This document shows, piece after piece, positions 35,187-45,965 of a DNA stretch of 64,000 nucleotides. Source of the DNA: Epiperipatus broadwayi (Eukaryota; Onychophora; Udeonychophora; Euonychophora; Peripatidae); contig JAQFVV010000020.1 in assembly GCA_028023455.1 (NCBI GenBank), forward strand, positions 10,762,385-10,826,384, in the 5' to 3' direction. Every line of letters starts with the position of its first letter. Within the stretch, counting starts at the first letter, position 1. A program made the position numbers and the translations under genes. The notes beneath the pieces were generated by a model. The model worked only from the letters and a program-made list of their open reading frames with translations. It was not told the origin of the DNA and searched no databases.

Positions 35187-35836
35187 TTTTTATATTGGAC
35201 TATTTCCATCATCTAATATGTGTGTTGAATGTCTTTAGAAAAGTTTTAATTTTTAGTTAAATATTCCAAATGCATTCAACTGTTAGTAATATCACAGCAA
35301 ACAGGTTAGTATATGCACCAACTGTTAGTAATACCACAGCAAACAATTGTTAATAATATCACAGCAAACAGGTTAGTATATGCACTAACTGTTAGTAATA
35401 TCACAGCAAACAGGTTAGTATACGCACAACGTTTCGAGAGGCATTTTTCTCCCCTCTTCTTCAGGTGTTGCTGGCCTGACCAGTGACAGTACTAGCATAA
35501 TCTAAGGACCCAGGTTCGAATCCTATGCTAGTACTGTCACTGGTCAGGCCAGCAACACCTGAAGAAGAGGGGAGAAAAATACCTCTCGAAACGTTGTGCG
35601 TATACTAACCTGTTTGCTGTGATATTACTAACAGTTAGTGCATATACTAACCTGTTTGCTGTGATATTATTAACAATTGTTTGCTGTGATATTACTAACA
35701 GTTGGTGCATATACTAACCTGTTTGCTGTGTTATTACTAACAGTTGAATGCATTTGGAATATTTAACTAAAAATTAAAACTTTTCTAAAGACATTCAACA
35801 CACATATTAGATGATGGAAATAGTCCAATATAAAAA
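35187..35836. mobile_element. Family E palindrome E2: 313-bp arms, 24-bp spacer
   Basis: Left arm 35187-35499, right arm 35524-35836, close to perfect complements. The 24-bp spacer contains an exact tRNA box B, GGTTCGAATCC. Each arm contains several tandem ~42-bp units built on AACTGTTAGTAAT, ATCACAGCAAACAGG and TTAGTATATGCAC, in mirrored order. Each arm also carries CACCTGAAGAAGAGG ... CCTCTCGAAACGTTGTGCG, a hammerhead-like block: CTGAAGA, a 5-bp stem, GAAA, palindromic ACGT. The flank 35150-35186 (CTGAAGGTTTGTGATGATGG) matches the Penelope RT 3' end at 30849-30869. Confidence 0.85.
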
Positions 35837-36545
35837 AATAGTTCTCAGTAGTTTATACATAAAATTTAGTTTATAAAAATATTATGCATCACTACCATTA
35901 CATTTACTAAAAACACAAATTTATTAAAAGATTTAATAAATTAGAACAAAAAAAGGTATCAGCTATTTTTTAATAATGAAATGACTTAAGAGTTTATGGC
36001 ACTCTTATGATTTTACTGTTTAAATTACAAACTATTCTGTTCATATTTGATTATCATTAATTAATTAATTCAAAATTTAGTTTGTAAAATATTCCTGTAT
36101 TATTCAATCTTTTTAGATTAAATAATATGCTCTAAAGATTCATTACCATGTTGCTACTTTAATTGATAACTATACAATATATAAAAATATTACTATTTAT
36201 TCCATAGTAATTTTTATATTGTATTTTGTTAAGTTTCAAAATACATTGAATAGGATTTTTAACAAATTCAAAATCAATTATGTTTGCGAGTGGAGTTAAA
36301 GCCGTATGAATAACAGTAACAAATCTCAAAAAATATTGGAATATTTTTTATTAAATACAAATAAATGTTTTACTTCTTTGTAGCTCAAAGTGTGTACTCC
36401 AAGCTTAATTATATATACTAAATCTGTGAGAAGTAACAGATTTTTTTTGTAAGGATTGACAGAATTTCAATTTCACCTTTACAATCCTGTCTCTAATGTT
36501 ACAATTATAAGTTTAAAAAAGTTATCAAACTGTATTACATTTATT
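35837..36545. other. AT-rich stretch
   Basis: No feature recognised. Confidence 0.5.
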
Positions 36546-36890
36546 AAACAAAAAAATCAAACTCATATATCACATGACTCAATTTTTAAGCCTATAAATA
36601 AAAAATAAAGAGCTCTGCTAATTTGCTCTAACAAGCTTTATTGATAAATGCCAGCAAAACAAAGCATTTAAAAATATCTACCTTGAAAATCATTCCCTAA
36701 CCTCAGACCGATAGTTTCATGCTTTGGCACTCCTCAGTGAAGCATTAGGATAGTTTCAGACAGTTTGAAACTACCATAGCTCCTCACAGTGGTTTTCAAG
36801 ATAGACATTTTTAAATGCTTTGTTTTGCTGGCATTTATCAATAAAGATTGTTAGAGAAAATTAGAAGAGCTCTTTATTTTTTGTATTACA
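36546..36890. mobile_element. Family B relative (C) with inverted arms
   Basis: Begins with TCATATATCACATGAC, as in the family B element, then inverted arms 36598-36690 and about 36790-36882 sharing AAAGAGCTC, ACAAGC, TTGATAAATGCCAGCAAAAC. The centre holds one full hammerhead on the minus strand and a truncated second one (TAGCTCCTCACAGTGG). Shorter and more diverged than the copy at 21730-22340. Confidence 0.78.
36696..36749 (-). ncRNA. Type I hammerhead ribozyme C
   Basis: Minus strand: CCTAATGCTTCA, CTGAGGA, GTGC-CAAA-GCAT, GAAA, ACT-ATC-GGT (three pairs, three-base loop, sharing the last A of GAAA), C, TGAGGTTAGG. Helix I pairs CTTCA with TGAGG and, past a 2-nt bulge, CCTAA with TTAGG. 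Compared with B1, the second helix II pair is U-A instead of A-U, a double change that keeps pairing. Confidence 0.75.
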
Positions 36891-37254
36891 TTTATTGTTT
36901 TAATTTCTTCCTTTTATTCTATATGTGTTGATAAAATTATGAGCAATTAAATAAATACACCTTTCTTTATTGCTGAAGTAATATTTATTTTATTAAACTT
37001 CATCGATCTGGCCTGCTAGTCAATTGAAACTGTCAGACTGATGAAGATTAAAGGTGGATTTATGCTCTGCCAGTGCTTTTGCAACCTCTTTTTTTACCAT
37101 TATTGCATTATCTTTCATTTTTATTTATCCCTGATTTAATTAACATATAAAGATTTATTATTTGTATTATATAAATCATATATACTTCTCCCATCTTTAT
37201 ATAATTGTTTGTAGTCAGATTTTGGTTTTTGTTGGCTCTGAATGAAACTGATTC
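36891..37254. other. AT-rich stretch with a rearranged family F-like fragment
   Basis: 37000-37062 holds CTTCATCGATCTGGCCTG, TTGAAACTGTCAG and CTGATGAAGATT in an order that does not form a hammerhead; it looks like a scrambled piece of family F. Confidence 0.35.
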
Positions 37255-37375
37255 AACTTATGTGCCTTTGTCAAGCATTGGTGGCCTAGCGGTTAACATA
37301 GCTGCCTTCCAAGCAGCTGGCCTGGGTTCGCTTCCCGGTCAACGCTTTGGCATATAAAATAACTTATATGCCTTT
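37255..37375 (+). mobile_element. tRNA-Gly-derived SINE, copy 5 (UCC-type) with target duplication
   Basis: Body about 37270-37360: TCAAGCATTGGTGGCCTAG, AGCTGCCTTCCAAGCAGCTG, GGGTTCGCTTCCCGG, TCAACGCTTTGGCATAT, A-rich end. Flanking direct repeats AACTTATGTGCCTTT (37255-37269) and AACTTATATGCCTTT (37361-37375), one mismatch in 15. The loop CTTCCAA and flanks closely follow animal tRNA-Gly(UCC). Confidence 0.92.
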
Positions 37376-37439
37376 TCAAAGAATAAGAATTTGGATCCAA
37401 TTGAAGGCAGAAATTTAATCTGATTTTTCATCTTTGATC

Positions 37440-38037
37440 AATAAAGAGCAATTACATTAAGATAGAAGATTAAACAAATAAAGAGTAATTACATTAAGAT
37501 AGAAGATTAAACAAATAAAGAGCAATTACATTAAGATAGAAGATTAAACAAATAAAGAGCAATTACATTAAGATAGAAGATTAAACAAATAAAGAGCAAT
37601 TACATTAAGATAGAAGATTAAACAAATAAAGAGCAATTACATTAAGATAGAAGATTAAACAAATAAAGAGCAATTACATTAAGATAGAAGATTAAACAAA
37701 TAAAGAGCAATTACATTAAGATAGAAGATTAAACAAATAAAGAGCAATTACATTAAGATAGAAGATTAAACAAATAAAGAGCAATTACATTAAGATAGAA
37801 GATTAAACAAATAAAGAGCAATTACATTAAGATAGAAGATTAAACAAATAAAGAGCAATTACATTAAGATAGAAGATTAAACAAATAAAGAGCAATTACA
37901 TTAAGATAGAAGATTAAACAAATAAAGAGCAATTACATTAAGATAGAAGATTAAACAAATAAAGAGCAATTACATTAAGATAGAAGATTAAACAAATAAA
38001 GAGCAATTACATTAAGATAGAAGATTAAACAAATAAA
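37440..38037. repeat. 37-bp tandem array, about 16 units
   Basis: Unit AATAAAGAGCAATTACATTA followed by AGATAGAAGATTAAACA, repeated about 16.2 times with almost no variation (the second unit has GAGTAATT for GAGCAATT). It starts ~65 bp after SINE copy 5. There are no spacers, so it is a minisatellite rather than a CRISPR array. Near-identity implies recent expansion. Confidence 0.95.
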
Positions 38038-39299
38038 ACAGACCAAATAACATGGTGCAGATCCGAGTATGGATGACATTCAAAATGTTGCAAAAATACT
38101 TTAAAAAAAAAGTAGTCTCTATACGGTCAACTCAAATCAGTTTTCTTGATTTCCCATAGCAGTGACGATGCTGATTCTCCAGATTTAGCCATAACCAATT
38201 ATTATGAATAATAAGAAGCAGAAAGAGCAAGAACAGCTAGCTAGCTATCTGTGGTTTCTGAAATTAATGTAGGCATAAATTTCAATTCAAGTCATAGTTC
38301 AAATGATGAAGTTCGTTCTTCTTCTGATGCTAAAGATCAGAAATAAAAGCAAAACAAAGCAAAAAACTTTTTGCAAAGTTAATTTTTCAAATCAAATTAT
38401 TTTATCAACATTAAATGTGCGCGTTATAATTTTTTCTATATTCTTCTTATAATTACTTTTTGCTTAGAGATATCTGCTCTACATTTCAATTTTCTTTGTT
38501 TGGAGTTCTCGGTTCTACATTTCAATTTTCGAGCTTTCTACACACATGGGCATAAGTCTGTGCAGGTGTTAATATATCAAATAAATAACGAGAAAAAGTA
38601 ATGCAATCTCAAAATAAATTTTTATTTTTTTTTAAAACAGTACAAATTTCTGACTAGATTTACCATTTGGTTTCTCTTTCACTTGAAAATAAAAGTAATT
38701 TTATCAGAGAGTAATGAAATTGACTCCAACTTTCAATTCATGTTCAATTGCAATAAAAGCTAATGATGTTAAAACATTCTGACCTTGGAGTCAAATTAAA
38801 AAAAAAAAGAATCAATATTTTAAAAACGATACTTTGACTAATGAGTAAGAAAGAAAAAATAAAGAGGCATTTCGTTCTAAGACACTGAAAAAATAGTTTT
38901 TTATTGTTTTTTTTTTGGAGAAAAAGTAAAAGATATGAACACATGCAATCAACATTACTTTTAAATTATGTTGATATCTTCCATATAGACATATTGATGA
39001 TGATTTTTTTATAAGCCTAAGTGGGTGTGAATTTTGCAGATTACTTAGCCTTATTTTTTAATAAATGAAACAGTAATCCAAAAGACAAATCTCATCAATT
39101 ACAATCCATTTGTTTATTTCTACAATTAAACTGACAGTCATGTGACCAACCGGATTAATTTGGGACTATTTTCCAGCTAATAATACCTAAGTATTTATAT
39201 ACTAATCAACTGTGTATTGCAAAGACTCTTATGTGACGTCTAAGGTTATCCAAGTTGTGAGCACAGATAATTTATAACTTCAAAAATAATATATAGGGT
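38038..39299. other. AT-rich stretch with a coding-like fragment
   Basis: About 38155-38345 on the plus strand can be read, with stops, as SHSSDDADSPDLAITNYYE, then VVSEINVGINFNSSHSSNDE. The acidic, serine-rich composition is coding-like but I cannot assign a family. The 66-codon reverse frame 38744-38944 has no recognised domain. Confidence 0.25.
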
Positions 39300-39433
39300 A
39301 TATGAGCACAGACTTTCAACCAACCCACCACTCTCCACTCTATCTCATAATACTGATACACTTGAACACATATATGTTGAAAAGACAAACAATCACCAAT
39401 ACACGTATTTCATGCTAAACCAGCAATCATCAG
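39300..39433 (-). mobile_element. Family D repeat, copy D5 (truncated)
   Basis: Minus-strand fragment covering hammerhead and tail; cut off at 39433 exactly after the core CTG, so the upstream two fifths of the unit, with its helix I strand, are missing. Confidence 0.65.
39395..39433 (-). ncRNA. Truncated hammerhead motif D5
   Basis: Minus strand: CTGATGA, TTGCT-GGTTT-AGCAT, GAAA, ATACGTGTAT, TTGGT. The 5' strand of helix I is lost at the truncation. Confidence 0.5.
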
Positions 39434-40506
39434 AAATATTAAATATAATTTAAATGCCATATTTGAAAATCTAAATTAAATAAAAAAATAGAATAATTTT
39501 ATTAAAATCAAATCAAAGATCTGTCTGTGTAGCTTGAACATAAATGAATATTTATATTTTGATTTACATTTAATTTAAACAAATTTTCTAAAAGAATAAC
39601 TCTTATGAATTATACTATCAATAAGGAATCTAAATAAAAGTCTTAAAGGAAGATCAATTTTAATTCCAATACACCTATAAATTGAAGCAGTAATTCTTTC
39701 TAGTTATTCTAATAAGAGGCCATTTACTATAAGCTAGATAATCAATAAATATTAAATAATAGCACCAACACACCGAGAGCCCCCATCTTTATTTTTTTAT
39801 ATTATCCAAATTTATAACCAGACATTTAAATATTTTAGGGTTTTTAACCCATATTAATTTTTTTGTATTATTATAGTTATAACAATAGGCCAACAACTAT
39901 ACATTTTTAGATTCATGCTAATTGTAAGCATCTTTGATCCTTTGGCAAGGAATAGATGGACTAATCAAACTTTATCACTGACAAAGGTCAATATTTAAAA
40001 ATTAATCTTCAGATTTAAAAGTGGTAATACCAACTAATGTCTAATCATTATTCAAGCTTACTATGTATAGCACATTGCTCTGGAATAAGCACAATAAATT
40101 ACTGTCCTGAATTCAGACGATGAATATAAGCATAAAAAACGTGATAGTTCATCTGATGCATAAAAAATTCTGTATAATAATAAATATGAAAATGCTAACT
40201 CCAACAAACCATAATAATAAACTGGTAAAGAGTATCCATTTTCCCGTGACGAAGCTAATCATCGATTCTCAAAGAGATGAAAATTTATATTACCAATGAT
40301 TTTCATAAAATATTAACCAAATCAGTTTACAGTTTCAAATAATATTTAAGATGCAAATTCTAATAATTTTAATAATCCCACAAACAAATAACAGTTATTA
40401 AATATGTAGCACTGAGGATATATAATATTTATAAAGAAGCTACTATTCTGAATGCACAAGCTAGTTAGACTTACAAGAGTTATTTTAAAATATGAATTTT
40501 TTTTTA
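39434..40506. other. AT-rich stretch
   Basis: No feature recognised. Confidence 0.5.
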
Positions 40507-40835
40507 CAGTACAGGCTTTTTTCATACCTGCACTTTATATGTAATACATACGGAGTTTCAATGAAATGGACGGTGGAAGAGTTGTGGGGTGGAGTGGTTT
40601 AAAGCCTGTCCATTAAAGTATGAAGATTGGCTAACTTAATATAGGCTGAGCTTTGATTGTATTATGTGTGGAGATAATAATCTGGACCAACTGATGAGTG
40701 CTGGTTTAGCACAAAAATGTAAATTGGTGATTATTTATCTTTTCGACATGTGTGTGATCAAAGTGTATCAGCGGTATTAGATAACATTGATGGTTGAGGG
40801 TTGTGTGAAAGTCTGAGTTCAAAGACTTATTTTAA
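40507..40835 (+). mobile_element. Family D repeat, copy D6, with inverted tail
   Basis: Starts with an inverted copy of the family tail (ACAGTACAGGCTTTTTTCAT, 40507-40552), followed by the normal 5' end TTTCAATGAAATGGACGG. Then come GAAGATTGGCTAACTTAATA, hammerhead D6, and a tail with GTCTGAGTTCAAAG where box B is lost. The inverted tail fused to the head is a hallmark of Penelope-like insertions but could also be two independent insertions. Confidence 0.75.
40685..40727 (+). ncRNA. Hammerhead-like motif D6 (GAAA lost)
   Basis: ACCAA, CTGATGA, GTGCT-GGTTT-AGCAC (perfect), AAAA in place of GAAA, degraded helix III, TTGGT. Probably inactive. Confidence 0.55.
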
Positions 40836-40849
40836 TAAATTTGAAAAAT

Positions 40850-41616
40850 TTAAAGTTTTACTTCTTCCAAGATCAATCAATTTATTAACCATATAACAAT
40901 GCGGAAATTAAATAAAAATTTGACCCCCTTTTTTTTTCAACTAGCATTGACATAAGAAAATGGGCATTCTTTTCAAGTTGTTAAAATAACTCTCAGGAAT
41001 TTGACTTGTGAATTATTATGCTTTGCCATTCAGAATTAGTTTCATAAATATTATTATATATTTAATAGTCATTATTCATTTAAGGGGATTATTAAAATGA
41101 TCAGAATTTATATCTTAAATGTTATTTAAATTGTAAGTTAGTTTAATACTTTATAAAGATCATCATTAAAATAATTTCACACTTGAATTTTTAACCAAAA
41201 TGAGATAAAAATGAATCGTTTTATTTATCTAATAAATTCATATTGACAAGATAAAGTAGACATTCTTTCAAGATCATTAAAATGATTATTGTTAATTGTA
41301 ATTCAAGAACTGTTACTATGATTTGACATACAGTTAATTTCTCCATCAATATTATTATATATTCTCAGTGCTTATTTATGTTATTAAAATTATCAAAATT
41401 TACATCTTAAATTTTATTTGAAATTGTAAGCTGATGTGATTATCTCTATAAAGACTTCTGCTAATATAATTTTTCATCCTTTCAGGTATCAAGGATTGAT
41501 TTATTAACCACACAATGTGAAAATTAGGTAAAAACAGTCTATTTTTCATCTAATTCTTTACAAGTTTGTTAAAATAATTTTCTAAATGATATTTATTTCA
41601 CTTTTCTTAACTTAAT
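40850..41616. repeat. Diverged ~320-bp satellite-like tandem units
   Basis: About 2.5 units with shared landmarks in the same order: TTATTAACCA followed by AATG-GAAATTA (about 40880 and 41505), CATTCTTT with AAGTTGTTAAAATAA or AAGATCATTAAAATGA, GAATTATTATG-TTTG, and ATTATTATATAT with TCAGAATTTA. The third unit is interrupted by the inverted-repeat element at 41617-42548 and resumes at about 42549-42700. Confidence 0.6.
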
Positions 41617-41674
41617 ACTTATAAACTCATTATAAATGAGAGTTAAGAAAAGGTAAAACTATTTAAATTTAGTA

Positions 41675-42221
41675 AAAACAGGCAAAACTCTCCATACAGT
41701 AGTGCCACTCAGTGCAAGCCAGAAGGCTTGTGCATAAAATCCCTATCTAGTGCCTACTCATTCAATATCCCGGACTAGTTTCTAGCTTATGGCTTTCATC
41801 AATGAGGAGCTTTAGATCTGAGAGCACTGCATCTAGATCTTATGATCTAATACAATGCTCCAGCAGCCACCTTTTATCTCTACTTAACTACAAAATGATG
41901 AGAATAAAATAGAAAACACAATAATATTTTCAATCTAAACTCATTAGCTTATATAATTGTATAGATCTGAAGTCAGTTCAGTACCCATACATTTTGGTAT
42001 CTTTGGTTCTTTAATAACCATAGCCACCACTATCCTATTAGGCAGGATTGGTATTAAATCACTAAACATTACATGATCTCCATTTCTTATGCTTGCTCAT
42101 TACTGTTATTAAAACAGGAAAATTACTCTAGTCTGCACTAAGTGGCACTACTATGTAGAGAGTATTGCCTATTATGAGCAAGCATAAGAAATGGTGATTA
42201 TGTGATATTTTAGTAATTTAA
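41675..42221 (-). mobile_element. Family A repeat, copy A4 (longest)
   Basis: Minus-strand copy with terminal inverted repeats of about 40 bp: plus-strand left AACAGGCAAAACTCTCCATA ... CACTCAGTGCA, right TGCACTAAGTGGCACTACTA ... GAGTATTGCC. A second inverted pair (about 42057-42102 and 42174-42221, CATTTCTTATGCTTGCTCAT and complement) is nested at the right end. The block 42025-42120 is inverted relative to copy A1. Confidence 0.75.
41768..41808 (-). ncRNA. Hammerhead-like motif A4 (core mutated)
   Basis: Minus strand: TCCTCA, TTGATGA, AAGCCATAAGCTA, GAAA, ACTAGT, C, CGGGA. It has the same first-C-to-T core change as A3. Confidence 0.45.
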
Positions 42222-42548
42222 ATTTCTGTTGCACTAAGTATGCTTTACACAGAATGCTGCCATGATCACAGTGGTCTTATTTCACAGTCGAAAAGTTAGC
42301 ATCCTCAAAAGATCCACACTCAATTAATAAAAAAGGAATCCTGTGTTCCATTATCAGAAAAATGGAATATTTAAATGTCCCAATTATATACGGAAGTATA
42401 TTTATTTAAGGATGCAACTTTTTAACTACAAAATAAGACAGCATTAGAATTCTGGCATGTTCTGTCGGAAGCATGCTTATCACAATAGAAATTTTAAATT
42501 TAAATTAGTTTACCTTTTCTTAACACTCATTTATAATAAGTTTATAAA

Positions 42549-42700
42549 TATTAAAATAATTCTCATAAATTTGAATTTTGAATTATTATAGTTTGCACAT
42601 TCAGAGTTAACTTCTCCATACATATTTCTATTATTCTCAGCATTATATATTTAATAGCCATTATTTATTTGTTATTAAAATTATTAGAATATATATATAT
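42549..42700. repeat. Remainder of interrupted satellite unit
   Basis: AATTCTCATAAATTTGAATT, GAATTATTATAGTTTGC, TTAACTTCTCCAT and TATTTAATAGCCATTATT continue the unit broken at 41616. Confidence 0.55.
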
Positions 42701-44794
42701 GGAAACCCTTTCAGGACTGACGTTGATAGGATTTACTATTAATATATACATCAATTGGTTTGAGGTTATTCTCCCATTTTCTCTCTTTATACATATATAA
42801 TTAGAATTATGACTAGTATTTATTGCATGGTAATATTGTTAATGCTTACCTTTAGTTAAAATTAAAAAAAATAGTAGCATATTCTAACCACAAACTCCTG
42901 CAATAGTTTATTACAAGTCAAATATAAAGTAATGATAACTAACTCAGAACATAGAGAAGCAATATATCTCCACTTATAGTGAAAGGAGTAGACTGCGTTG
43001 ATGTATTTATATTTATAAATCAATCTAACCTTACGCATTATCAGCTTTCTTATCAAAGTAATATATGGATTCAGAGCAGTTTGAAAATTAAAATTTATTA
43101 TTTGTTAGCTGCTTTCAAAAATAGGTTATATTTGCCTGTCTAATGAGATTTATTTAACCATCTCTGTTTATAAATTTCAATCTCTTTCAATCTTTAGTGT
43201 TTATATGAATATATTAAGCCATAAATCCATGGCAATGGTTTGAGATTCTTTTTGTATTGTTTAAGCATGAGTATTTACATATTATATAATCATTTTCATT
43301 TTTACAACAAGCACATTGACATGTATCTAGGACATTTATAATTTAATTGTTTCATAAAATTTACTGTAATAATATAAAGTAATAGTTTTATACCATGAAG
43401 ATTCATCATCTAATATGTTGCAGCATGGAGTCAGTCTAAAACCAAAGACTTTATTGCCAATTTTGTACTGAACAGTTTATCCTTAATGTTAGGGATTCCA
43501 TATATTTTATTAGTAATTTTGTTTTTAGATGACAAGATTACACAAAAGGTAAAACTAAACTATAAATGCCAACTTGAAAATATTGATAAAGACAAAAGGT
43601 AATTTTTTTAAATTCCGTTTTTTTAGTTACTATTTTTAATTTTAAAAATATTTTTATTAATTTGAAACATAATATAATTACAAAACTGAAATAATATTTT
43701 ATAAAAATAAGCATTTTGAAAGACAGAAATGTAAGCCTTATTTTATTTCTAATGATACATTTGGTGTTTTTAAAATACTTTCATTTTATTTGAAAAATAT
43801 GTTTTAATAAGAAATATATAAAAAATAATTTTAATTTGTCATCAACTTTATTCAAATTGAAGATTGCTAAATGAAAAATTAACGTTAAGGTTTGAGCCTT
43901 GATTTAGCTTTAAATTTAAAGAAATGAGGAAAAGGTTAGAAATGGGTACCTAGTTATTGGCTGGTTAGTTAGTTGTTTATTAGCAACCTGGCCCAGACTC
44001 AAACTCCAGATTGAGAGCATGACAGATGGATATGTTAATTGCTATTTCAACAATAACTTTAAATAATTTTATACACTGGGCCAATAAAAAATATTAGCAT
44101 TATACATCCAAACAAAACATTTTTTTAAATTCAATTCTATTATTTTAAAATTTAAACATGTGTGTACCCATAAATATTTAGCACATTACTATTACACTGT
44201 ATATGAATAAACCCCTTCAAGAGCTATTCTAAATTCAACTTTATTTGATGTTAAACTTAATTTATAATCTACATTCAACATCTGATTCACATCAAAAACT
44301 AATTTGTCATACAAAAATTAGCAAGTCTACATAAGTTATACTGAAATTGAATGAATGAAAAAATTGTTTCAGGCTTGACTATGAGATCACTTATTAATTT
44401 CCATTCAGGCAATAAATTACAAAATAACTAGTAGAATTCATCATAACATTGTATCACTGCAGTCAGTAAGCACTTAAAATTATTACAATTTTTATTCTAT
44501 CTAGTATTGATCTTATATACTATTTAAAAATATACATATATATTCTGAAAATCTACTAATAAAAATTGACTTAAAAATGATCATATCATGTTAACAATAA
44601 ATATTTTAAAATTTCAAAAATACATAAAACAACTAATAAATGACAAAATAACTTAGTAATTTATTCATAAATATAAACTTTTGCAATGTAGTGTAATGGA
44701 TTTGAAAGTTAAAGTTACAGGATTGAAGACCAAACTGTAACTTGTGGCATTTGATCATTAATCATTTATCAAGAATCAAATCATGTTTTGTTTC
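42701..44794. other. AT-rich stretch
   Basis: No gene recognised; the reverse frame at 42862-43056 has no domain. 43930-44030 is a little richer in G+C without a readable motif. Confidence 0.45.
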
Positions 44795-44895
44795 GGAATT
44801 CATAAGGCATTTGAGCACAGGAAGTAACACAGTCTAATCTGCACCACGTGGATATCTGGTTCTAGAGTCCGCTACTCTATTAAATCCCGAAGGGC
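44795..44895 (+). repeat. Family G variant, fragment
   Basis: GGAAGTAACACAG, GGTTCTAGAGTCCGCTACTC: the second half resembles 51331-51438. Diverged. Confidence 0.35.
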
Positions 44896-45733
44896 ATTTA
44901 TACAAAATTTCAAAAAAATTGAATAAAAAAATAAATCAAGCATTATGATAAATGCATAACTTTGAAATAATAGAAAATGCAAACAAAATTATTTTTTAAT
45001 TAATAATTATTTTAATAAGAAAAGCTTTGAATTAGTTGAAAAACCAGCCAGTCAAGTGAGGTATTTATTACAAAAAAAAAAAGGAATAAATAAACGGTGA
45101 ACATCCTTTTCATGGCAACAGCCTCCTATTAAGGAGCAGCGAAGGAACAGGCATTACTCACTAGGCTTAATGAATTTCCACCATTTTTAATTCTAGATAT
45201 TTTATTAATGGCCAATATTGGAAGAATGAGTTTGTGAACTGAATATCTCCTAAGGCTGATTGGCATTTCAAAGTTTTTTAAAATTTTACTTGTTCCAAAT
45301 TCTAATCCTAGGACATAGCATATAAATGCATTATTGGTACCCATGTATCCCTTTAAAAGGCAAGATTTCTAAAATATTTAGTAGTTGGAATATAAAATGT
45401 CTAAAACATTATTTCTTAATGAAGCATTTGCTTTCCATTTCTATAAATTAAAAAATAGTTTTCTAAAACCAAATTTATTTGATTAAAATGCTAAAGTTTA
45501 ACGCACACATTTTAATTTGTTTAGCAAACATACAAATATTATTCCCCCAATCTTAAGAATGACATAAAAGTGATATAATGCCCAGAATATAGAAAATTAC
45601 TTTAAAAAGAAGTATTAAATTTTAAAAGAATTTTCCAAAGAATGATGACACAATTTGTAAATATACAAGCAAGACTTGTATAAAGGTTGGCATGGCAATT
45701 AATCCACCAAACATTTGCTATAACTCAAAACAA
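44896..45733. other. AT-rich stretch with an unassigned 71-codon frame
   Basis: The minus-strand frame 45344-45129 reads GTNNAFICYVLGLEFGTSKI, PISLRRYSVHKLILPILA, NGGNSLSLVSNACSFAAP and stop. Its amino-acid mix is more protein-like than neighbouring frames and it lies in slightly GC-richer DNA. I recognise no family; an old transposon fragment is as likely as a real exon. Confidence 0.25.
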
Positions 45734-45841
45734 TAATTAAGTGAATAGTTGCTTGGAAAATCATGTGACATCTGAATTCCAAAAGTGAAAGATTGAATTA
45801 TAATCCAGAAATTTCTAGCTATCAAGCCATTACCAGTATGT
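45734..45841 (+). repeat. Family G variant
   Basis: AAAATCATGTGACATCTG, AAAAGTGAAAGATTG, ATAATCCAGAAATTTCTAG; pairs with the next copy at 45866. Confidence 0.4.
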
Positions 45842-45865
45842 TAAATGATACAAGAAAAAAATTCA

Positions 45866-45965
45866 TTGGACAGTTATTTGCTCATAAGATCACGTGACTT
45901 CTGGAAGTAATAAGGTGAGCCTTGATCCAGGAACTTTTAATTTTTCTAAGTCCATCACTTTATTG
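45866..45965 (+). repeat. Family G variant
   Basis: AAGATCACGTGACTTCTGG, AAGTAATAAGGTGAGCC, TTGATCCAGGAACTTTTAA, CCATCACTTTATTG. With 45734-45841 it forms two neighbouring copies of one old family. Confidence 0.4.

Larger units (their letters stand above)
41617..42548. mobile_element. Nested element with ~54-bp inverted termini
   Basis: Left terminus 41617-41671 (TTATAAACTCATTATAAATG, AGTTAAGAAAAGGTAAA, ATTTAAATTTA) is matched in reverse by 42495-42548. It sits inside a satellite unit and contains the family A copy A4 plus ~250 bp (42222-42494) of unassigned sequence. No transposase frame, so a non-autonomous DNA element or fold-back is likely. Confidence 0.6.

Noticed and set aside
37000-37062. 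Hammerhead ribozyme (CTGATGAAG and TTGAAACTGTC)
   Set aside because: The core boxes are in the wrong order and not joined by a stem.
37440-38037. Regular short repeats that could suggest a CRISPR array
   Set aside because: Units are head-to-tail with no unique spacers, and the window is eukaryotic; it is a minisatellite.
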